Source: JAVEWJ01 sp034004605 (GTDB lineage Bacteria > Patescibacteriota > Gracilibacteria > UBA1369 > LOWO2-01-FULL-3). Taken from it: a DNA stretch of 64,000 nt. The first letter of the stretch is position 1, and every line of letters starts with the position of its first letter. The notes beneath the pieces were generated by a model. The model had not been told where the DNA came from. It saw nothing but the letters and a program-made list of their open reading frames with translations, and ran no database searches. Below, piece by piece: positions 10,514 to 18,906 of the stretch. The stretch lies in assembly GCA_034004605.1 (NCBI GenBank), contig JAVEWJ010000002.1:1-64000 (forward strand), in the 5' to 3' direction. Made by a program: the position numbers and the translations under genes.

Positions 10514-12052
10514 TTGAAGGTTTTAACAATTCAAAAATTCGGAGGTTTGATTGCTGGAATAATTTTTATATTGATTTTTTCAGTGGTGTTTTCCCAAGTT
10601 TTCTTTAAAGAAAGTTCCGATGATTTTTTGCGCGGTGTTTATTTGAAATTTATTGCTCGAGATGATGATGTTAAATTATTGAAGCAATCGCTTTCCATTT
10701 CTTATCCTGTATCGAGTTTTAAAATGAATCCTTTGGATTATGATTTTTATGGTAGGCAAATTGTGGCTAATGTTTTCGATCCTTTGATTATGTTGGATAA
10801 AAATCTTCGACCGTCGCCATCTTTGGCTATTTCATACGGATTGATTGATGATACTACCTGGAATTTTGTTTTGAGAAAAAATGTATATTTTCACGATGGA
10901 TCGGTTTTGAATTTTGAGGATGTGAATAAAACTTTCGAATTGGTAAAACAAAGTTCTTTATTGCGTTCGTATTTGAATTCTTTCGATCGTATAGAGAAAA
11001 TTTCGGATTTTGAATTCAATTTGTATACCAAGTTTCCGGATCCGCTTTTACTTTCCAAACTTAGCCTTATTTATATTGTTCCGAGTGAATATGATGCGGA
11101 AAATCCAATGATCGGTAGTGGACCTTATGTGTTTGACAAAAGTACCGAGAGAGAGGTGTTTTTATACCCCAATAAATCATATTTTTGCAGTGTACCTGCA
11201 ATTAAAGAATTTAAAGTTCTTTTTGAAGAGGATGTGACTGATCGGGTTGATTTATTGACATCGGGGAGGGTGGACTTTTTGGCTTTTGTGCCACAAAATA
11301 CAATTCCTCTCGTGAAACAATACGGATTTAATGTCCTTACGTTGCCTAGTCTTGAAGTTCAATTTTTGGTTTTCAATATGGACTCTGAAATTTTTAAAGA
11401 TATTGACCTTAGAAAAGCCTTTTATTCAGTAATTTCCAGTGATCGCATTATTGAGCAACTAGGAGTGTCTTTGAAGTCTTCAAGTCAATTTGCCGGTAGT
11501 GGGGTTTTTGGTTTTAATTCGGATTTAAATCCGCAAAAAGGGAATTTAACTGAATTAAGCAAGATTTTTTCCGATAAAAATGTTCGATCTTTGGTCTTGA
11601 AATTACCGAAAAGTGCAACACTTCTTGGAAATATTTTAAAATTGGAGCTAAAAAAAGTCGGAGTCGGCTTGATTATTGATTCTGTTGAAGATGAAAAGTA
11701 TGAAATGGCTTTGAGGGAAGATCCCGGAGATGTCTATTTTATGGCATTTAAAAACGAAATTGGTGATTTTTCCGAGTTTTTGGATTTTCTTGTGAGACCT
11801 GATTCCAAAAATAATTTTTCAAATTTTCAGGATAAGCAAATTTTAGACTTGATGGATAAAGCTTCCGTGGATTTGGATGTGAAGTCCAGACTTTCTATTT
11901 TGAAAAATATTATGCAAGAATTGGTTTTGAATAAATATTTTGGTGTTCCGTTATTTGAGTATGAGGTTTCTTATGCATTTTCCAAGGATTTTTCTTTTGA
12001 GCCTAGGCTTGACGGTATCATTTATTTAAACGACATTAAGCAGAAAAGATGA
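10514..12052 (+). CDS. membrane-anchored family 5 (peptide-type) solute-binding protein
   Basis: 512 residues. One N-terminal hydrophobic helix (about 11-28) without a lipobox cysteine, so it is probably anchored by an uncleaved helix. The body fits extracellular solute-binding family 5 (DppA/OppA): NVFDPLIMLDKNLRPSPSLA, then WNFVLRKNVYFHDGSVLNFEDV and GSGPYVF. The start is TTG at 10514; no upstream ATG fits the promoter. No permease or ATPase genes are near. The stop overlaps the start of the HAMP-SpoIIE phosphatase by four bases, so the two products are made together; a role as the sensing partner of that phosphatase is inferred, not shown. Transport with a distant permease is the alternative. 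Confidence 0.8.
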   Translation: MKVLTIQKFGGLIAGIIFILIFSVVFSQVFFKESSDDFLRGVYLKFIARDDDVKLLKQSLSISYPVSSFKMNPLDYDFYGRQIVANVFDPLIMLDKNLRPSPSLAISYGLIDDTTWNFVLRKNVYFHDGSVLNFEDVNKTFELVKQSSLLRSYLNSFDRIEKISDFEFNLYTKFPDPLLLSKLSLIYIVPSEYDAENPMIGSGPYVFDKSTEREVFLYPNKSYFCSVPAIKEFKVLFEEDVTDRVDLLTSGRVDFLAFVPQNTIPLVKQYGFNVLTLPSLEVQFLVFNMDSEIFKDIDLRKAFYSVISSDRIIEQLGVSLKSSSQFAGSGVFGFNSDLNPQKGNLTELSKIFSDKNVRSLVLKLPKSATLLGNILKLELKKVGVGLIIDSVEDEKYEMALREDPGDVYFMAFKNEIGDFSEFLDFLVRPDSKNNFSNFQDKQILDLMDKASVDLDVKSRLSILKNIMQELVLNKYFGVPLFEYEVSYAFSKDFSFEPRLDGIIYLNDIKQKR

Positions 12053-13620
12053 TAATAAGAATTAGAACAAAACTCATTTTTTCCATAAGCACACTTATTT
12101 TGCTTATTCTTTCCGTTTCCGCTTTTTTATTAACAAACGAAAAACGACTTGAACTTTCTTCGGACATGTATTTGAAAAATTTGGCTTTTTCAAAACTAAT
12201 TGCTGAATCGGTTGCTGAAAATTATGACAATTTTTTAAAGGAAAATAATTTTATTTATTTTAATCGCGAAGTTAAAAATATTTTTTCTCAAAATCCGGAT
12301 TTGACCAAAATTACTTTAATTACTTATTCCGGTGAAATTTTGTATGATTCAAGTCAAGATATTGAAAAAAAGTATGAAGGAAATGTACGAATACTTTCCG
12401 ATGCTGCACTTTTAAATTCTGTTCGGTCCAAAAAGCCTTCTTTTTTAAGCGGTCAAAATTATTATTTTTTGGGAGAGGATGAAAATGGCAATATGACTTA
12501 TTATGATTTTGAGGATAATTTGCTTGATGGGCCCAGGTCAGGATTTTTTGCGAGTAATTTTGTGATACCGGTTTTCGATAAATATGGTGTTGTGTTTGAA
12601 TATGATTATTCCAAGCTTCAAGATCGAATAGCTCAATTAATAGAGAGAATAGCAATTCTTACTGCTTTCGGTGTTCTTTTGGGTATCCTTCTTTCTGTTG
12701 TTTTGGCTTGGCATTTTAACCGTCCTGTCAGGAAGCTTCTTAATGCAACTGAGAATATTTCTAAAGGTGATTATGATTCTAGAGTTGATATAAAAACGCG
12801 AGATGAGCTTTCGCTTTTGGGAATGGCTTTTAATAAAATGGCGAGGGATCTTAAGGCGAGTCTTGATGCAAGAGTATATAAAGAACGGCTTGGTCGTGAG
12901 CTTGAGCTTGCCGGACAAATTCAAAACCAACTTGTTCCTAAAAAAGTGCCCGAAATTCCGGGTCTTGATATTTCTGCAGCGCTACTTCCCGCCGAAGAAA
13001 TCGGTGGCGATATGTATGATTTTTTACCAACTGAAGATGAAAATCACATTTTTTATTTGGGAGATGTGACGGGACATGGAATCCCTGCGGGCCTTCTTAG
13101 CTCCATTTCAAGCGCACTGTTTTTCGGTTTTGCAAAAATTACTGATCTTAAAGATATTTTGATTAGAGTCAATGAGGTATTTCATGCCAAGACTATGTCA
13201 AATATGTTTATGACGCTTTGTCTCGTGACTTACAATGATATTTTGAATAAACTAACTTATGTGAGTGCCGGGCATGAGCAAATCGTACACTTCGATAAAA
13301 GTAGCGGTACTGCAATTTTGAAGCCGGCGGGAGGTGTTGCTCTTGGAATGACACGAGATATTTCAAAGCTTCTCAAGGAGGTGACTTTTCAGATGAATTC
13401 CGGCGATTTTGCCGTAATATATTCCGATGGCATACCCGAGTGTTGGAATGATAAGAGACAACTTTATGGTATGCAAAGGCTTGTAAATTTGGTTCAGTCA
13501 AATGGAGCGCTTGGAAGCTCAAAAGAAATGCAAGACGCAATTTTAAGAGATGTGAAAATTTTTGCAAACGGATATAAGCAGATGGATGATATTACTATTA
13601 TCGTGCTTCGAAAGACTTAA
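12049..13620 (+). CDS. HAMP-domain SpoIIE/RsbU-type PP2C phosphatase, membrane sensor
   Basis: 523 residues. TM1 at about 8-28, an external sensor domain about 30-198, TM2 about 200-221, HAMP about 222-270 (NRPVRKLLNATENISKGDY), then a PP2C-like SpoIIE domain from about 285 to the end. The metal-binding acidic residues of the family are present: GGDMYDF (Asp321), YLGDVTGHG (Asp339), YSDGIPE and MDDITII. Family members dephosphorylate STAS anti-anti-sigma proteins in partner-switch signalling. It is translationally coupled to the upstream solute-binding protein. Its stop shares the four bases TTAA with the glyA stop on the other strand. A STAS protein is encoded at 63 kb. No cognate kinase or sigma factor is in the window. 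Confidence 0.88.
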   Translation: MIIRIRTKLIFSISTLILLILSVSAFLLTNEKRLELSSDMYLKNLAFSKLIAESVAENYDNFLKENNFIYFNREVKNIFSQNPDLTKITLITYSGEILYDSSQDIEKKYEGNVRILSDAALLNSVRSKKPSFLSGQNYYFLGEDENGNMTYYDFEDNLLDGPRSGFFASNFVIPVFDKYGVVFEYDYSKLQDRIAQLIERIAILTAFGVLLGILLSVVLAWHFNRPVRKLLNATENISKGDYDSRVDIKTRDELSLLGMAFNKMARDLKASLDARVYKERLGRELELAGQIQNQLVPKKVPEIPGLDISAALLPAEEIGGDMYDFLPTEDENHIFYLGDVTGHGIPAGLLSSISSALFFGFAKITDLKDILIRVNEVFHAKTMSNMFMTLCLVTYNDILNKLTYVSAGHEQIVHFDKSSGTAILKPAGGVALGMTRDISKLLKEVTFQMNSGDFAVIYSDGIPECWNDKRQLYGMQRLVNLVQSNGALGSSKEMQDAILRDVKIFANGYKQMDDITIIVLRKT

Positions 13621-14864
13621 TTTTGTTGCTCTGTAATGCCAGGAACGGGAAATCTTTCGCAAAGGGCTTTTACTTCAGTCTTGATTTTTGCAAGTGAGTC
13701 TTCATTTTTTGCGTTTGCAAGAGCTTTAAGTATAAGGTCTCCTACTATTTCCATTTCCACTTCCTTCATTCCTCTTGTGGTGATTGCGGGAGTGCCCAAG
13801 CGAATTCCTGAGGGGTCCATTGGGGATCTTGGATCATCCGGTATCATATTTTTATTTACTGTGATTCCGGCCAGGTCAAGTGCGTGTTCCGCTTCTTTAC
13901 CGCTTATGCCTTTTTTTGTGACATCGACCAGAAGAAGGTGATTGTCTGTTTGTTTAAACATAATTTCGTATCCTTCTCCTTTGAACTTTTTTTCGAGTAC
14001 TTTTGCGTTTTTGATTATTTGAGCGGCGTATGTTTCAAATTCCGGACTTAATGCTTCTTTGAAAGAGACAGCCTTTGCCGCAATATTGTTTTCATGAGGT
14101 CCTCCTTGAAATCCCGGAAATACCGATTTATCAATATCTTTTGCAAATTTTTCTTTGCACATTATCATTCCTCCCCGTGGACCTCTTAAGGTTTTGTGGG
14201 TTGTGGTCGTAACGATGTCAAAACTGGGGACGGGGTTTGTAAGTTGTTTTCCTGCGATCAGGCCGGCGATATGAGCGATGTCCGCCATTGTTATTGCGTT
14301 ATATTTATCCGCTATGTGTTTGATTTTTTCGTAATCTATTTCTCTTGAGTAAGCCGAAAATCCTACAAGAATAATTTTGGGTTTATGTTCTTTCGCCATT
14401 TTTTCAATTTCGTCATAGTCGATAAGTCCGGTTTCTTTAACGGTTTTATATCTGATAAAGTTGAAAATTTTAGCCATATAAGTGACGGGGTGTCCGTGTG
14501 TGAGATGGCCTCCATGGCTTAAATCCATGCCTAGAACCGTGTCGCCGGGGTTTAATAGAGCAAAATAAACGGCAATATTTGCAGGTGCGCCTGATAGAGG
14601 TTGGACGTTTACGTGTTCTGCTCCGAAAATTTCTTTTGCGCGAGAAATAGCCTGTGACTCTACAATGTCGATATTCTCGCAGCCTCCATAATATCTTTTT
14701 TTTGCGTAACCCTCGCTGTATTTATTCGTGAGAATTGATCCGAGCGCTTCTAGAACAGGTCTTGAGGCGTAATTTTCGGATGGAATAAGCTCAAGGTTTT
14801 CTATTTGTCGTTTTTTCTCAAGTTCAATCGCTTCATATATTTGGGGGTCGAAATTTTTAAGCAT
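13617..14864 (-). CDS. glyA: serine hydroxymethyltransferase
   Basis: 415 residues, full length. Start MLKNFDPQIYEAIELEKKRQ and the PLP-binding lysine in TTTTHKTLRGPRGG are diagnostic, as is LIPSENYAS near the N-terminus. It interconverts serine and glycine and loads tetrahydrofolate with the one-carbon unit. It lies four bases after the 5-formyltetrahydrofolate cyclo-ligase gene, forming a small folate operon. The cyclo-ligase removes 5-formyl-THF, an SHMT inhibitor, which explains the pairing. Methionyl-tRNA formyltransferase, a user of 10-formyl-THF, is at 32.6 kb. Confidence 0.97.
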   Translation of the reverse strand: MLKNFDPQIYEAIELEKKRQIENLELIPSENYASRPVLEALGSILTNKYSEGYAKKRYYGGCENIDIVESQAISRAKEIFGAEHVNVQPLSGAPANIAVYFALLNPGDTVLGMDLSHGGHLTHGHPVTYMAKIFNFIRYKTVKETGLIDYDEIEKMAKEHKPKIILVGFSAYSREIDYEKIKHIADKYNAITMADIAHIAGLIAGKQLTNPVPSFDIVTTTTHKTLRGPRGGMIMCKEKFAKDIDKSVFPGFQGGPHENNIAAKAVSFKEALSPEFETYAAQIIKNAKVLEKKFKGEGYEIMFKQTDNHLLLVDVTKKGISGKEAEHALDLAGITVNKNMIPDDPRSPMDPSGIRLGTPAITTRGMKEVEMEIVGDLILKALANAKNEDSLAKIKTEVKALCERFPVPGITEQQN

Positions 14865-14868
14865 AGTT

Positions 14869-15435
14869 TTATTGGTAAATATTTTTTTCTGTAATAATTA
14901 AGTCTTGTTTTTGATCGTTTCGGGTCGTGATTATCTGTGTTTTTTTCAGCACTTGGAATTCGAAGGCAATCCCTATAATCTTGGTTTTTTTCGATATTTT
15001 TCGGATGTTTTTTATAAATTCATCGAAATATCCTTTACCGTATCCTATACGATTTTTTTGTAAATCGAAAGTGAGACCCGGTGAAAATATGATGTCGGGA
15101 ATAAGATTTTTTGTTGTAGTAGGTGGTTCTTTGATGCCAAATGGTCCGGTTTTTAAGTTTTTTTTGATTTTAAAATGTCCAAAGTATAGGGTTTCGTTCT
15201 CGATTTTCGGTAGAAAAAAAGTTTTTTTTGGAAAGAGTTTTTTTAAGTTTAAAAGATTCACTTCTTTTTTTATCGGATAATAAATGCAGATTTTTTCGGC
15301 TTCCTTAAATTCTTTTAGGGAGATTATTCGTTCCATGATTTTTTCCGATTTTTCAACAATTTCGGCTTTTTTAAGGGCAAGTCTTTTTTTAAGGAATTTT
15401 TTGCGTAACTGTTCTTTTTGATTTTTTGTGTTCAT
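14869..15435 (-). CDS. 5-formyltetrahydrofolate cyclo-ligase
   Basis: 188 residues. The N-terminus (KEQLRKKFLKKRLALKKAE), the IYYPIKKEVNL segment, FGIKEPP (nucleotide/substrate loop) and the IGYGKGYFDEFI motif near residue 130 match the MTHFS/YgfA family. It converts 5-formyl-THF to 5,10-methenyl-THF using ATP. It heads the operon with glyA. The protein is very Lys-rich, like many minus-strand products here. Confidence 0.9.
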   Translation of the reverse strand: MNTKNQKEQLRKKFLKKRLALKKAEIVEKSEKIMERIISLKEFKEAEKICIYYPIKKEVNLLNLKKLFPKKTFFLPKIENETLYFGHFKIKKNLKTGPFGIKEPPTTTKNLIPDIIFSPGLTFDLQKNRIGYGKGYFDEFIKNIRKISKKTKIIGIAFEFQVLKKTQIITTRNDQKQDLIITEKNIYQ

Positions 15436-15492
15436 TATTTTGGTCTTCTTTTGCTTTATTTTAGTTATTTGAACTTTTTTTTGAAAGGGGAC

Positions 15493-15520
15493 TTGTCAAA
15501 ATCTTTTTTTTGAGTAATAT
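15493..15520 (+). promoter_or_regulatory. promoter of the tRNA-Leu/tRNA-Val pair
   Basis: TTGTCA (15493-15498) and TAATAT (15515-15520), spacing 16. The start near 15527 gives a 29-base 5' leader before the tRNA. Confidence 0.55.
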
Positions 15521-15555
15521 GGACTAAAGTTTTTTGAAAATATGAAATGCAATTT

Positions 15556-15642
15556 GCCCAGGTGGCGGAACTGGTAGACGCACTACCTTGAGGTGGTAGC
15601 GGTCGTAAGGCCGTGGAGGTTCAAGTCCTCTCTTGGGCACCA
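15556..15642 (+). tRNA. tRNA-Leu (anticodon GAG)
   Basis: 87 bases including an encoded CCA. Acceptor GCCCAGG pairs with CTTGGGC; anticodon stem CTACC/GGTAG with loop TTGAGGT gives anticodon GAG. A long variable arm (GCGGTCGTAAGGCCGT) and GGTTCAAGTCC T-arm fit class II tRNA-Leu. Confidence 0.95.
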
Positions 15643-15656
15643 GTAGTTTTTTATAG

Positions 15657-15733
15657 GGGCGCTTAGCTCAGTTGGTTAGAGCGTCTGGTTTACACCCAGA
15701 AGGTCAGTGGTTCGAATCCACTAGCGCCCACCA
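15657..15733 (+). tRNA. tRNA-Val (anticodon UAC)
   Basis: 77 bases including encoded CCA. Acceptor GGGCGCT/AGCGCCC, D-arm TAGCTCAGTTGGTTAGAGC, anticodon stem TCTGG/CCAGA with loop TTTACAC (anticodon TAC), T-arm GTGGTTCGAATCCAC. It lies 14 bases after tRNA-Leu and is likely cotranscribed. Confidence 0.96.
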
Positions 15734-15780
15734 GTAATGTCTACTCTAAGAGGTGGATTTTTTAAGTTTTTGGAAATAAA

Positions 15781-15808
15781 TTGCATAACATCTTTTTTTG
15801 ATTATAAT
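15781..15808 (+). promoter_or_regulatory. promoter of the DUF4389 gene
   Basis: TTGCAT (15781-15786) and TATAAT (15803-15808), spacing 16, about 37 bases before the ATG at 15846. Confidence 0.55.
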
Positions 15809-15845
15809 GAATTTAGTTTTTTTTAATTTTTAAATCCCATTCACT

Positions 15846-16130
15846 ATGAGTGACGACAAAAAACAAGTCACCGTCGAGGTTCCCCACAGAGAGAGAATCT
15901 CAAGACTCTTTATTTTCAGAGGTCTCTGGGTTTATATTTTGATGTTTCCCATGATTCCACTCGGAATTTGGTTTGGAATCGTGATGTTTTTTCATTTTTG
16001 GTATATGCTTTTTCTTGGAAAGAGAAATCAGTGGCTTTTTGATAATCAAAAAAGACTTTTTACTTGGCTTACACAATGGCAAGCTTATTTGAATTTTCTT
16101 GTGGATCTTCGACCGGGCTTTTGGTGGTAG
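15846..16130 (+). CDS. DUF4389 membrane protein
   Basis: 94 residues with two close hydrophobic helices (about 28-58) and the C-terminal signature WQAYLNFLVDLRPGF, which matches the end of DUF4389 domains (aromatic-rich, R/W-AYL-LL-D-PPF). Function is unknown for the family. It has its own promoter and is followed by a strong hairpin terminator, so it is a single-gene unit between the tRNAs and the ATP synthase operon. Confidence 0.72.
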   Translation: MSDDKKQVTVEVPHRERISRLFIFRGLWVYILMFPMIPLGIWFGIVMFFHFWYMLFLGKRNQWLFDNQKRLFTWLTQWQAYLNFLVDLRPGFWW

Positions 16131-16145
16131 AATCCGTTTTTTAGG

Positions 16146-16171
16146 GGGGACGGACTTCGTCCCCTTTTTTT
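16146..16171 (+). terminator. intrinsic terminator after the DUF4389 gene
   Basis: A 7-bp GC-rich stem GGGGACG (16146-16152) / CGTCCCC (16158-16164) with a 5-base loop is followed by seven T. It is the only textbook intrinsic terminator I found in the window. Confidence 0.85.
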
Positions 16172-16189
16172 GTATTTAAAATTTTAGCC

Positions 16190-16218
16190 TTGATTTTTTC
16201 TTTAATAAGGGCTAGATA
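16190..16218 (+). promoter_or_regulatory. possible ATP synthase operon promoter
   Basis: TTGATT (16190-16195) and TAGATA (16213-16218), spacing 17, in the gap between the terminator at 16171 and the first atp gene. The -10 match is moderate. Confidence 0.4.
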
Positions 16219-16255
16219 ATCTTTAATTTAATTAAAATTTCTTAACAAGAAAACT

Positions 16256-16474
16256 ATGGATTTCAACAATCTTTATGTCGCTTTGACAATTGCTATCGGT
16301 TCAGCTATGCCGGCTTATGCAATCGGAAAACTCGCTTCAAAAGGTCTTGAGGCAATCGGAAGAAATCCCGAAGCCGCTTCGAGTGTTCAAACTGCAATGA
16401 TTCTTGCTATCGCTTTTTGTGAAGCTATCGCTATCTATTCATTGGTTGTCGCATTAATCCTTAAATTCGTTTAA
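16256..16474 (+). CDS. atpE: ATP synthase subunit c
   Basis: 72 residues, two membrane helices joined by the polar loop GRNPEA. The ion-binding carboxylate is Glu56 on helix 2 (FCEAIAIYSLV). The residue after it is Ala, not Ser/Thr, and helix 1 lacks the Gln of Na+ types, so protons are the predicted ion. Helix 1 is odd: the usual glycine repeat GxGxGxG is largely replaced (AMPAYAIGKLASKG), with a proline. First gene of a nine-gene operon in which the a subunit comes last. Confidence 0.93.
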   Translation: MDFNNLYVALTIAIGSAMPAYAIGKLASKGLEAIGRNPEAASSVQTAMILAIAFCEAIAIYSLVVALILKFV

Positions 16475-16478
16475 TTAA

Positions 16479-16985
16479 ATGGAAATTATTACAAAGCTTG
16501 GTATTGATGTGAAGCTTTTGGCTGCTCAGGTTGTTAATTTTTTTATTCTTTTCTTTATTCTTTCAAAGCTCATCTACAAGCCACTTTTGGACGTTATTAA
16601 AAAACGTAAAGAAATGATTGCAAGTTCGGTGGAGAATTCAAAAAAAATAGAAGAAAGACTTTCAAGTCTTGAAGAAGAAAGAACAAAGATTTTAGCTGAG
16701 GCAAATAATCAAGCTGTCTCCATTATGTTTGAAGCGAAACAATCCGCTCTTTTTGAACAAAACGCGCTGATTGAAAAAACAAAAGCTGAAATGGAGGAGG
16801 CACTCAAAAAACATAGAATTCAACTTGCGACAGAAAAAGAAAAAATCGTTTCCGATGTGAAAAAAGAAATGGGGGATTTAATACTTCTAGTTGCTGAAAA
16901 ACTTATTTCAAAAAATTATTCGCCCGAGGATCAAAAAAATATGAAGGATTCTATAATGAGCGAACTTAGCGGAATGAATAAATGA
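16479..16985 (+). CDS. atpF: ATP synthase subunit b
   Basis: 168 residues: a single N-terminal helix (about 13-32), then a long charged coiled coil (about 40-150) forming the peripheral stalk. Length is normal. It starts four bases after atpE and its stop overlaps the delta-subunit start by four bases (ATGA). Only one b gene is present, so a homodimeric stalk is expected. Confidence 0.92.
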   Translation: MEIITKLGIDVKLLAAQVVNFFILFFILSKLIYKPLLDVIKKRKEMIASSVENSKKIEERLSSLEEERTKILAEANNQAVSIMFEAKQSALFEQNALIEKTKAEMEEALKKHRIQLATEKEKIVSDVKKEMGDLILLVAEKLISKNYSPEDQKNMKDSIMSELSGMNK

Positions 16986-17386
16986 ATATATCAATAAATA
17001 AATACAGCAAGGCTCTTTCAAGCGTACTTAATCGAGAAGATTCAATGGAAATCACCGATAAAAGTATAGAAAATTTTTTGAAACTTGTTGAAAGAAAGAA
17101 ACAAAGAAAAATTTTGAAAAGATTTTTTTCTGTTTTTGAAAAGAATTGGCAAGAGAAAAATAATGAAATTAATGTGGTTTTAAGTTCAGCTTTCGAGATG
17201 GATAAAGAAACAGTTCAAATTCTTTCCGAGTTTTTACAAGAACATTTAAATAAAAAACCCGTATTTCGGACGAACATCGATAAAAGCCTTTTGGGAGGCA
17301 TAAAACTTGAATTCGACGATAAAATTTTGGATTTGAGTGTTCGAAAAAATCTTGAAATTTTAAGAAATAAATTTCTGGAAAATTAA
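16982..17386 (+). CDS. atpH: ATP synthase subunit delta (short)
   Basis: 134 residues, against 170-180 in most bacteria. The C-terminal motif is clear (IDKSLLGGIKLEFDDKILDLSVRKNLEILR), as is NKYSKALSSVL at the start. The N-terminal helical domain that binds alpha seems shortened by about 40 residues. Coupled to atpF by a four-base overlap. The reading frame looks intact, so this is a small version and not a broken gene. Confidence 0.88.
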   Translation: MNISINKYSKALSSVLNREDSMEITDKSIENFLKLVERKKQRKILKRFFSVFEKNWQEKNNEINVVLSSAFEMDKETVQILSEFLQEHLNKKPVFRTNIDKSLLGGIKLEFDDKILDLSVRKNLEILRNKFLEN

Positions 17387-17397
17387 CCAATATTGTT

Positions 17398-18906
17398 ATG
17401 GAAATTAAAGATCAAATTCTTGAATCCTTAAAAAAACAAATAACGGATTTCAAATTTTCTTCAAGTGTTGAGGAAATTGGAAGAGTACTTGAGGTGGGTG
17501 ATGGTATTGCGAGAATCTCGGGTCTTAAAAATGTGGCTTCTCAAGAGATGGTTCAATTTGAAAACGGGCAATTTGGAGTTGCCTTGAATCTTGAAGAAGA
17601 CAATGTGGGAGCCATTATTTTTGGAGATGCGAGAGAAATTAAAGAAGGTCACGAGGTGAAAGCTTTGGGTAAGATTTTGTCCGTTCCCGTTGGAGAAGCT
17701 CTTATTGGACGAGTTGTGAATTCTCTTGGAATTCCAGCTGATGGTAAAGGAGAAATTAAAACAGATAAATTTTATCCTGTTGAAAAAATCGCTCCTCGTG
17801 TAATGAAGAGAAAATCCGTGAATACGCCTGTGCAGACTGGAATTAAAGCCATCGATTCGATGATACCGATCGGAAGAGGTCAAAGAGAGCTTATTATCGG
17901 TGACAGGCAAACCGGAAAAACCGCAATCGCGATTGATACCATTATCAATCAGAAAGGAAAAGATATGATTTGTGTTTATGTTGCTATCGGTCAAAAAGAA
18001 TCCAAATTGGCCAAGATATATACCGAGCTTCAAAAACAAGGTGCCATGGATTATACGATTATTGTGAAAACTTCCGCTGCCGATAGCGCTGCTTTGAGTT
18101 ATATCGCTCCTTTTGCCGGAAGTGCAATGGCGGAATATTTTTTGGATAAAGGTAAAGATGTTCTCGTTGTTTATGATGATTTATCCAGGCACGCATGGGC
18201 TTATCGAGAGGTCTCCCTTCTTCTTCGAAGACCTTCCGGACGTGAAGCTTATCCGGGAGATGTGTTTTATCTACATTCAAGACTTCTTGAAAGGGCTTGC
18301 CGACTTGATGATAAAAACGGAGGCGGATCAATTACCGCTCTTCCGATTATTGAGACCCAGGCGGGTGATGTTTCTGCTTATATTCCCACAAATGTGATTT
18401 CTATTACTGATGGGCAAATATTCCTTGAGGGTGATCTTTTTTACAAAGGAATCAGGCCGGCTCTTAATGTGGGAATTTCAGTTTCCCGCGTAGGGTCAGC
18501 TGCTCAGACAAAAATTATGAAAAAGGTTGCCGGAAAACTAAAACTCGAACTTGCTCAGTTTAGAGAGCTTGCGGTATTTGCTCAATTCGGTTCCGATCTT
18601 GATGAAGGTACGCAAAAGCTTCTTAATAAAGGGTATCGTTTAAATGAAATTTTGAAACAAAATCAATATAGCGGTCTTCCTCTCGAAAAACAGGTACTTA
18701 TTCTTTATGCGGGAATCAATAATTATCTCGACAAAGTTGCAATCGAGAATGTGAAAGAATACGAAAAAAAACTTTTTGATTTTGCAGAGTCCAAGTATAT
18801 GAAACTACTTAAAGAAATTTCGGAAAAGAAAGAAATGACTCCTGAAATCGAGGATCAAATCAAGGAAATGCTTGTTACGTTCAATAAAGATATAATGAAA
18901 GTTTAA
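17398..18906 (+). CDS. atpA: ATP synthase subunit alpha
   Basis: 502 residues, normal length. Walker A GDRQTGKT (about 169-176), the VYVAIGQK and ALPIIETQAGDVSAYIPTNVISITDGQI segments are typical. It is the non-catalytic nucleotide-binding subunit of F1. Its last base is the first base of atpG's start codon region (adjacent genes touch at 18906). Confidence 0.97.
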   Translation: MEIKDQILESLKKQITDFKFSSSVEEIGRVLEVGDGIARISGLKNVASQEMVQFENGQFGVALNLEEDNVGAIIFGDAREIKEGHEVKALGKILSVPVGEALIGRVVNSLGIPADGKGEIKTDKFYPVEKIAPRVMKRKSVNTPVQTGIKAIDSMIPIGRGQRELIIGDRQTGKTAIAIDTIINQKGKDMICVYVAIGQKESKLAKIYTELQKQGAMDYTIIVKTSAADSAALSYIAPFAGSAMAEYFLDKGKDVLVVYDDLSRHAWAYREVSLLLRRPSGREAYPGDVFYLHSRLLERACRLDDKNGGGSITALPIIETQAGDVSAYIPTNVISITDGQIFLEGDLFYKGIRPALNVGISVSRVGSAAQTKIMKKVAGKLKLELAQFRELAVFAQFGSDLDEGTQKLLNKGYRLNEILKQNQYSGLPLEKQVLILYAGINNYLDKVAIENVKEYEKKLFDFAESKYMKLLKEISEKKEMTPEIEDQIKEMLVTFNKDIMKV

